From contig CATZIG010000081.1 in NCBI GenBank assembly GCA_958419975.1, positions 1 to 8,265 of the forward strand: DNA of 8,265 nt. The letters run 5' to 3'. Positions 6,701-8,265 of this stretch are shown here, piece by piece. This DNA comes from an uncultured Collinsella sp. GTDB lineage: Bacteria; Actinomycetota; Coriobacteriia; Coriobacteriales; Coriobacteriaceae. Under the pieces are notes generated by a model. That model ran no database searches and was not told the origin of the DNA. It was given only the letters and a program-made list of their open reading frames with translations. The translations under genes and the position numbers were made by a program. Numbering within the stretch: the stretch's first letter is position 1; each line of letters starts with the position of its first letter.

Positions 6701-6731
6701 CTTGGTTTTCCCAATCGTTAATGGCGTCCAT
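3723..6731 (-). CDS. ebgA: Glycoside hydrolase family 2 beta-galactosidase, large subunit EbgA
   Basis: A 1002-residue retaining beta-galactosidase with the five-domain LacZ/EbgA layout: jelly-roll sugar-binding domain (about 45-210), Ig-like domain (about 215-305), TIM barrel (about 310-585), second Ig-like domain (about 590-685) and a large beta-sandwich (about 705-985). The acid/base is Glu435 in SLGNESGYG. The nucleophile is Glu497 in RINCEYGHSMGN. Further LacZ-type residues are in EDQDMWWASGIFRDV (190-204), GVNRHDH (324-330), RTSHY (359-363) and ESHGF (387-391). There is no signal peptide, so it is cytoplasmic and hydrolyses imported lactose or related galactosides. The ATG at 6729-6731 has AAGGAG 7 nt upstream. 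Length matches EbgA (about 1030), and the adjacent ebgC and divergent LacI-type regulator favour ebgA over lacZ. All key residues are present, so it should be active. No galactoside transporter is visible nearby. Confidence 0.97.
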   Translation of the reverse strand: MDAINDWENQALTHRNRLAPHAYFMGYETADLAATYSRELSRGFVQLSGSWQFRLFEGPAAVSNEELSTYKPEWDHVEVPHLWQVDGYGNLAYTDEGFPFPVDQPFVPSDDPTGVYQRIVNLPAVPAGAREIIRFDGIESYGELHVNGQYIGMTKGSRLSAEFDVTDALVEGDNLFAVKVLQYSDGSYIEDQDMWWASGIFRDVYLMQRPAAHLVDFRFRTHREGDAALITLDTVAEGASRVVFTLSDGENVVATGECVDGHAECSVTDAHFWNPEDPFLYDLTFEVYDGDKVSEYVPHRQGLAEVTVEGNHIYLNGTYFKMHGVNRHDHDDHKGRAVGLDRMRRDLELMKQHNINAVRTSHYANDPRFYELCDEYGIMLVAETDMESHGFENIGNIALVTDDPAWEPAYVDRIERLVMQERNHACIIMWSLGNESGYGCNIRAMYAKAHELDGRPVHYEEDRNADTVDVISTMYSRVSQMNDFGEHPFPKPRINCEYGHSMGNGPGGLSEYQEVFDRWDCIQGQFIWEWCDHGLAAVTEDGVAYDMYGGDNGDYPNNSNFCIDGMVFPWQQPSPGLTEYGQVICPVRMAYDAEAGELTVTNKRWFTTLEDVCLSAETLVDGDVVCRKTLMPGAVAPGESVQLPLVIREAAVGETLLTVRAYTMAAHVWCEPMFQLGASQFAIANHPAPAIAAPARSELTVEETEQEIRIHSLNGELTFSKVNGTVSKWKASGRDVMASGPQVGFWHPLVDNHAQEYDSLWKDNFIDVMQTSTRKVFWKQDGNAVVVTVSQRIAPPVRAFGMRVELVYTVLPSGRVDLKVSGEPYGDYSDIIPRIGISFEVPGCDRAVEWYGHGPGENYPDSLRANPVGHYRTTVDDMFTPYVMPQDCANREGTRWVALRSSHGDGVLVTRPSDAASNPFSFSAWPYSCEAIDNAKHVYDLVPGDTVTVNINDQLLGLGSNSWGSEVLDSYRTRFESFSFEVSLRPLTSADLAQALAPIKEA

Positions 6732-6763
6732 GGTGATGCTCCTTCATCATCGTAGTGATTCTT

Positions 6764-6779
6764 GTGCAACCGGTTGTCC
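6764..6779. promoter_or_regulatory. LacI-type operator 1 (start-site proximal) of ebgAC
   Basis: GTGCAACCGGTTGTCC contains the perfect 10-bp palindrome CAACCGGTTG (6767-6776) and fits the LacI-family consensus TGNAANCGNTTNCA apart from the last two bases. It lies just after the ebgA -10, at or over the expected transcription start, 35 nt upstream of the ebgA start codon. Binding would block initiation or clearance. Confidence 0.85.
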
Positions 6780-6781
6780 TT

Positions 6782-6811
6782 ATCTTACGGGCGATGCAAA
6801 AAACTGTGCAA
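6782..6811 (-). promoter_or_regulatory. Probable ebgA promoter
   Basis: On the minus strand TTGCAC (6806-6811) serves as -35 and TAAGAT (6782-6787) as -10, with an 18-nt spacer. Start would fall near 6773-6776, giving a leader of about 43 nt. The -35 is part of operator 2 and the start site lies in operator 1, so repressor and RNA polymerase would compete directly. Confidence 0.6.
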
Positions 6812-6821
6812 CCGGTTGTCC
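6806..6821. promoter_or_regulatory. LacI-type operator 2, overlapping the ebgA -35
   Basis: The same 16-base sequence as operator 1 (GTGCAACCGGTTGTCC), with the palindromic core at 6809-6818. It is 42 bp from operator 1 core to core, which is four helical turns, so both would face the same side of the DNA. Confidence 0.85.
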
Positions 6822-6850
6822 GCTGAACGGTCGATTTGGCCGGGTTAACG

Positions 6851-6866
6851 GTGCAACCGGTTGTAC
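6851..6866. promoter_or_regulatory. LacI-type operator 3, upstream of the ebgA promoter
   Basis: GTGCAACCGGTTGTAC has the core CAACCGGTTG at 6854-6863. It is 45 bp from operator 2 and in the same polarity as the other two. It lies upstream of the ebgA promoter and about 245 nt before the regulator gene, so it may help cooperative repression or looping. It is too far from the regulator's likely -10 to block it directly. Confidence 0.8.
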
Positions 6867-7020
6867 AATCGCAACACTTATGTCACCCTGAGTATCGAAA
6901 CTCAGCGCAAGACATCGTTCTTAAGCTCGTAGGCAACCTCCACGCCCGCTGATATCTCACCCACACGAGACGTATTCGATTTCGGCTTGGTTGCAAAACG
7001 ACACCGGTCACCGGATATCA
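6867..7020. other. Rest of the ebgA-ebgR intergenic region, no gene seen
   Basis: This stretch contains no coding frame with a ribosome site. The only structure seen is a small hairpin, CTGAGT (6888-6893) with ACTCAG (6900-6905) around a 6-nt loop. A loosely operator-like stretch (TTGCAAAACGACACCGG, around 6991-7007) is too degenerate to call a fourth site. Confidence 0.4.
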
Positions 7021-7046
7021 TGAACGCTGTTCAGGCGCACTATAGT
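7021..7046 (+). promoter_or_regulatory. Candidate regulator promoter: TATAGT -10 preceded by a 13-bp palindrome
   Basis: TATAGT (7041-7046, 5 of 6 to consensus) would give a 5' leader of about 55 nt before the regulator ATG. There is no recognisable -35 at 16-18 nt. In roughly that place is TGAAC-gct-GTTCA (7021-7033), a perfect 5-bp-arm palindrome unrelated to the CAACCGGTTG operators. It could bind an activator or repressor. The assignment is tentative. Confidence 0.4.
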
Positions 7047-7107
7047 AAGCTGTATCCGCACCAGCCCGTATCAGTGACAACATCGACCACATTTTCCAGG
7101 AGACGCC

Positions 7108-8124
7108 ATGACCCAACCAGTTCGCACCGCACCTACGCTTGCCGAGGTTGCCGCAGCTGCCGGCGTGTCGCGCTCCACGGCATCGCGCGCCCTCAACGAT
7201 TCGCCCCGCATTAGCGAGGAAACCAAAAAGCGCGTCCGCGCGGCGGCCAAGGAAGTCAATTTTGTCCCCAACGCTCGTGGCCGAGCGCTCGCTGTCGGGC
7301 GCACGGAAATCATCGCCGTGCTCGTGACCGAGCCCCTGAGTGAACTCTTCAGCGACCCCACCTATAGCGAGTTTTTGAGCGGCATTACCGAGGAACTGTC
7401 GGAGTCGTCCTATCTGCCCGTTATCTTGCAGGCGTCTTCTACGCATGAGCGCAACCGCGCACGCGAGCACTTTGAGCGCCGCTCGTTCGACGCCGTGATC
7501 GACGTCTCCCCCTACAAGGGCAGCGAGCTGCTCGAGGTACTGTGCGAGCTGGGCGTACCCACCGTGTTGTGCGGCCAGCTCGAGGGCCACCCCTATCGCG
7601 ATGTGTTCTCGACGGTCTACTCTGACGACGAAGAGGGCGGACGCTTTGCAGCGCTCGCTATGAAGGAGCGAGGGCGCAAAGATATCGTCGCCGTGTTGGG
7701 ACCGCAAGACAACCCCGCCGTTGTCGACCGCCTGCGCGGCTACCGCGCCGTCTTGGGCGAAGACCTCCCAGACGCAAACGTTATCTATACCGGCTGGAAC
7801 AACGGAGACGGCTATCAGGCCATGCACCAGATCCTCGCGCGCGAGATTGCTTTCGATGGCGTGCTCTGCGGATCGGACCGTATCGCGGCTGGCGTCATCA
7901 CCGCACTCAACGAGGCAGGCCTATCCGTTCCGGCGGACATTTCTGTCGTCGGCTTCGACGATCACGAGATTGCGACGCGCTGCGTCCCCGCGCTCACGAC
8001 CGTCCGCCAGCCCCTGCGCGAAGAAGGCCACATGGCCGCCAACATTGCGCTCGACATGATCAAGGGTGCCGAGCCCACCACCTCCGTGATGCACATGCAG
8101 CTGATCCAGAGAGACTCGCTATAA
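7108..8124 (+). CDS. LacI-family transcriptional repressor, EbgR-like, divergent from ebgAC
   Basis: A 338-residue LacI/GalR-family regulator. The N-terminal helix-turn-helix is at about 10-30 (TLAEVAAAAGVSRSTASRAL), with Arg22-Ser23 at the two positions that set base preference (LacI Tyr17-Gln18). The hinge helix PNARGRALAVGRT (54-66) has Leu61 at the minor-groove intercalating position. The periplasmic-binding-protein-like sensor domain runs from about 67 to 335, with CGSDRIAAG (254-262) and VGFDDHEIA (281-289), both typical of the family. The ATG at 7108-7110 follows AGGAG by 5 nt. It lies head-to-head with ebgA, as E. coli ebgR lies beside ebgA. Three LacI-type operators sit between them, so it very likely represses ebgAC until a galactoside inducer binds. 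EbgR orthology is inferred from context; LacI-family membership is certain. Confidence 0.93.
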   Translation: MTQPVRTAPTLAEVAAAAGVSRSTASRALNDSPRISEETKKRVRAAAKEVNFVPNARGRALAVGRTEIIAVLVTEPLSELFSDPTYSEFLSGITEELSESSYLPVILQASSTHERNRAREHFERRSFDAVIDVSPYKGSELLEVLCELGVPTVLCGQLEGHPYRDVFSTVYSDDEEGGRFAALAMKERGRKDIVAVLGPQDNPAVVDRLRGYRAVLGEDLPDANVIYTGWNNGDGYQAMHQILAREIAFDGVLCGSDRIAAGVITALNEAGLSVPADISVVGFDDHEIATRCVPALTTVRQPLREEGHMAANIALDMIKGAEPTTSVMHMQLIQRDSL

Positions 8125-8130
8125 GAAATT

Positions 8131-8179
8131 GGGGCAGGCTTTCCGCCAGACAGTTGTTACGGAAAGCCTGCCCCGTTTT
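8131..8179 (+). terminator. Long hairpin after the regulator, probable terminator (hairpin A)
   Basis: GGGGCAGGCTTTCCG (8131-8145) pairs perfectly over 15 bp with CGGAAAGCCTGCCCC (8160-8174) around a 14-nt loop, and GTTTT follows. It starts 6 nt past the regulator stop codon and probably ends its transcript. The T-run is short, and the stem and loop are shared with the next hairpin, so it may be more than a terminator. Confidence 0.7.
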
Positions 8180-8191
8180 GAGTGCTCATTC

Positions 8192-8244
8192 TGGGGCACA
8201 GTTTCCGTTAGACAGCTCAACCGGAAACTGTGCCCCATTATTTT
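8192..8244 (+). repeat. Second long hairpin with the same architecture (hairpin B)
   Basis: TGGGGCACAGTTTCCG (8192-8207) pairs perfectly over 16 bp with CGGAAACTGTGCCCCA (8222-8237) around a 14-nt loop, followed by TTATTTT. Relative to hairpin A, three adjacent stem base pairs differ, with both arms changed so pairing is kept. Loop length and the internal AGACAG are also kept. The two copies are 62 bp apart. It may be a backup terminator or one member of a dispersed repeat or structured-RNA family. No gene lies between it and the window edge. Confidence 0.65.
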
Positions 8245-8265
8245 GCCGAATTCTGGGTCGCGCTT

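Noticed and set aside
2106..6755. A plus-strand open frame of about 1549 codons opposite the transporter, ebgC and ebgA
   Set aside because: It is antisense to three clearly identified protein families, crosses their intergenic gap, is rich in His, Asp, Val and Ala as expected for an antisense shadow of GC-rich genes, and has no recognisable domain. The length reflects codon bias that avoids stop codons on the opposite strand.
7021..7033. LexA-like SOS box upstream of the regulator gene
   Set aside because: The GAAC/GTTC arms are separated by 3 bases and not the 4 of the Gram-positive LexA box, and no SOS gene follows.

Overview
The window looks like chromosomal DNA from a high-GC gut actinobacterium of class Coriobacteriia, most likely Collinsella. 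This rests on the GC-rich codon use, the AT-richer intergenic DNA and the gene types, and it is an inference that a BLASTN search could overturn. There are no rRNA, tRNA, CRISPR or transposase genes. Seven genes or gene fragments are on the minus strand and one, a LacI-family regulator, is on the plus strand.

Left part (1-970): a ferrous iron uptake operon read leftwards, feoA - feoA - feoB, with feoB cut by the window edge. Ahead of the first feoA is a perfect 14-bp inverted repeat around the probable -10. A second, shorter dyad with a related half-site lies in the 123-nt gap ahead of feoB. Both resemble operators of DtxR-family metal regulators.

Next (927-1290): a single gene for the PTS phosphocarrier HPr, with its own terminator and a probable promoter. 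Its phospho-acceptor His15 is kept, but the regulatory Ser46 is Asp, which is the classic phosphomimetic substitution. Behind it (about 1320-1547) is a non-coding block bounded by about 31-bp inverted repeats, which looks like a dispersed or MITE-like element.

Middle (1562-3110): a 12-TM APC-superfamily amino acid transporter (GadC/YjeM-like) with a strong intrinsic terminator. Its substrate is not evident.

Right part (3264-8124): a complete ebg-type beta-galactosidase locus. ebgA (GH2 catalytic subunit) and ebgC (small accessory subunit) are tightly coupled on the minus strand. A LacI-family repressor (EbgR-like) is divergent from them. The intergenic region has three same-polarity copies of a LacI-type operator (core CAACCGGTTG). 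One overlaps the probable -35 of ebgA and one its start site, so lactose or a galactoside probably induces ebgAC by releasing the neighbouring repressor.

After the regulator come two tandem long hairpins. They share a loop motif (AGACAG), and three consecutive stem base pairs differ between them with both arms changed. They are the least explained structure in the window. The most notable points are the Asp46 HPr, the paired hairpins, the inverted-repeat element and the operator array.
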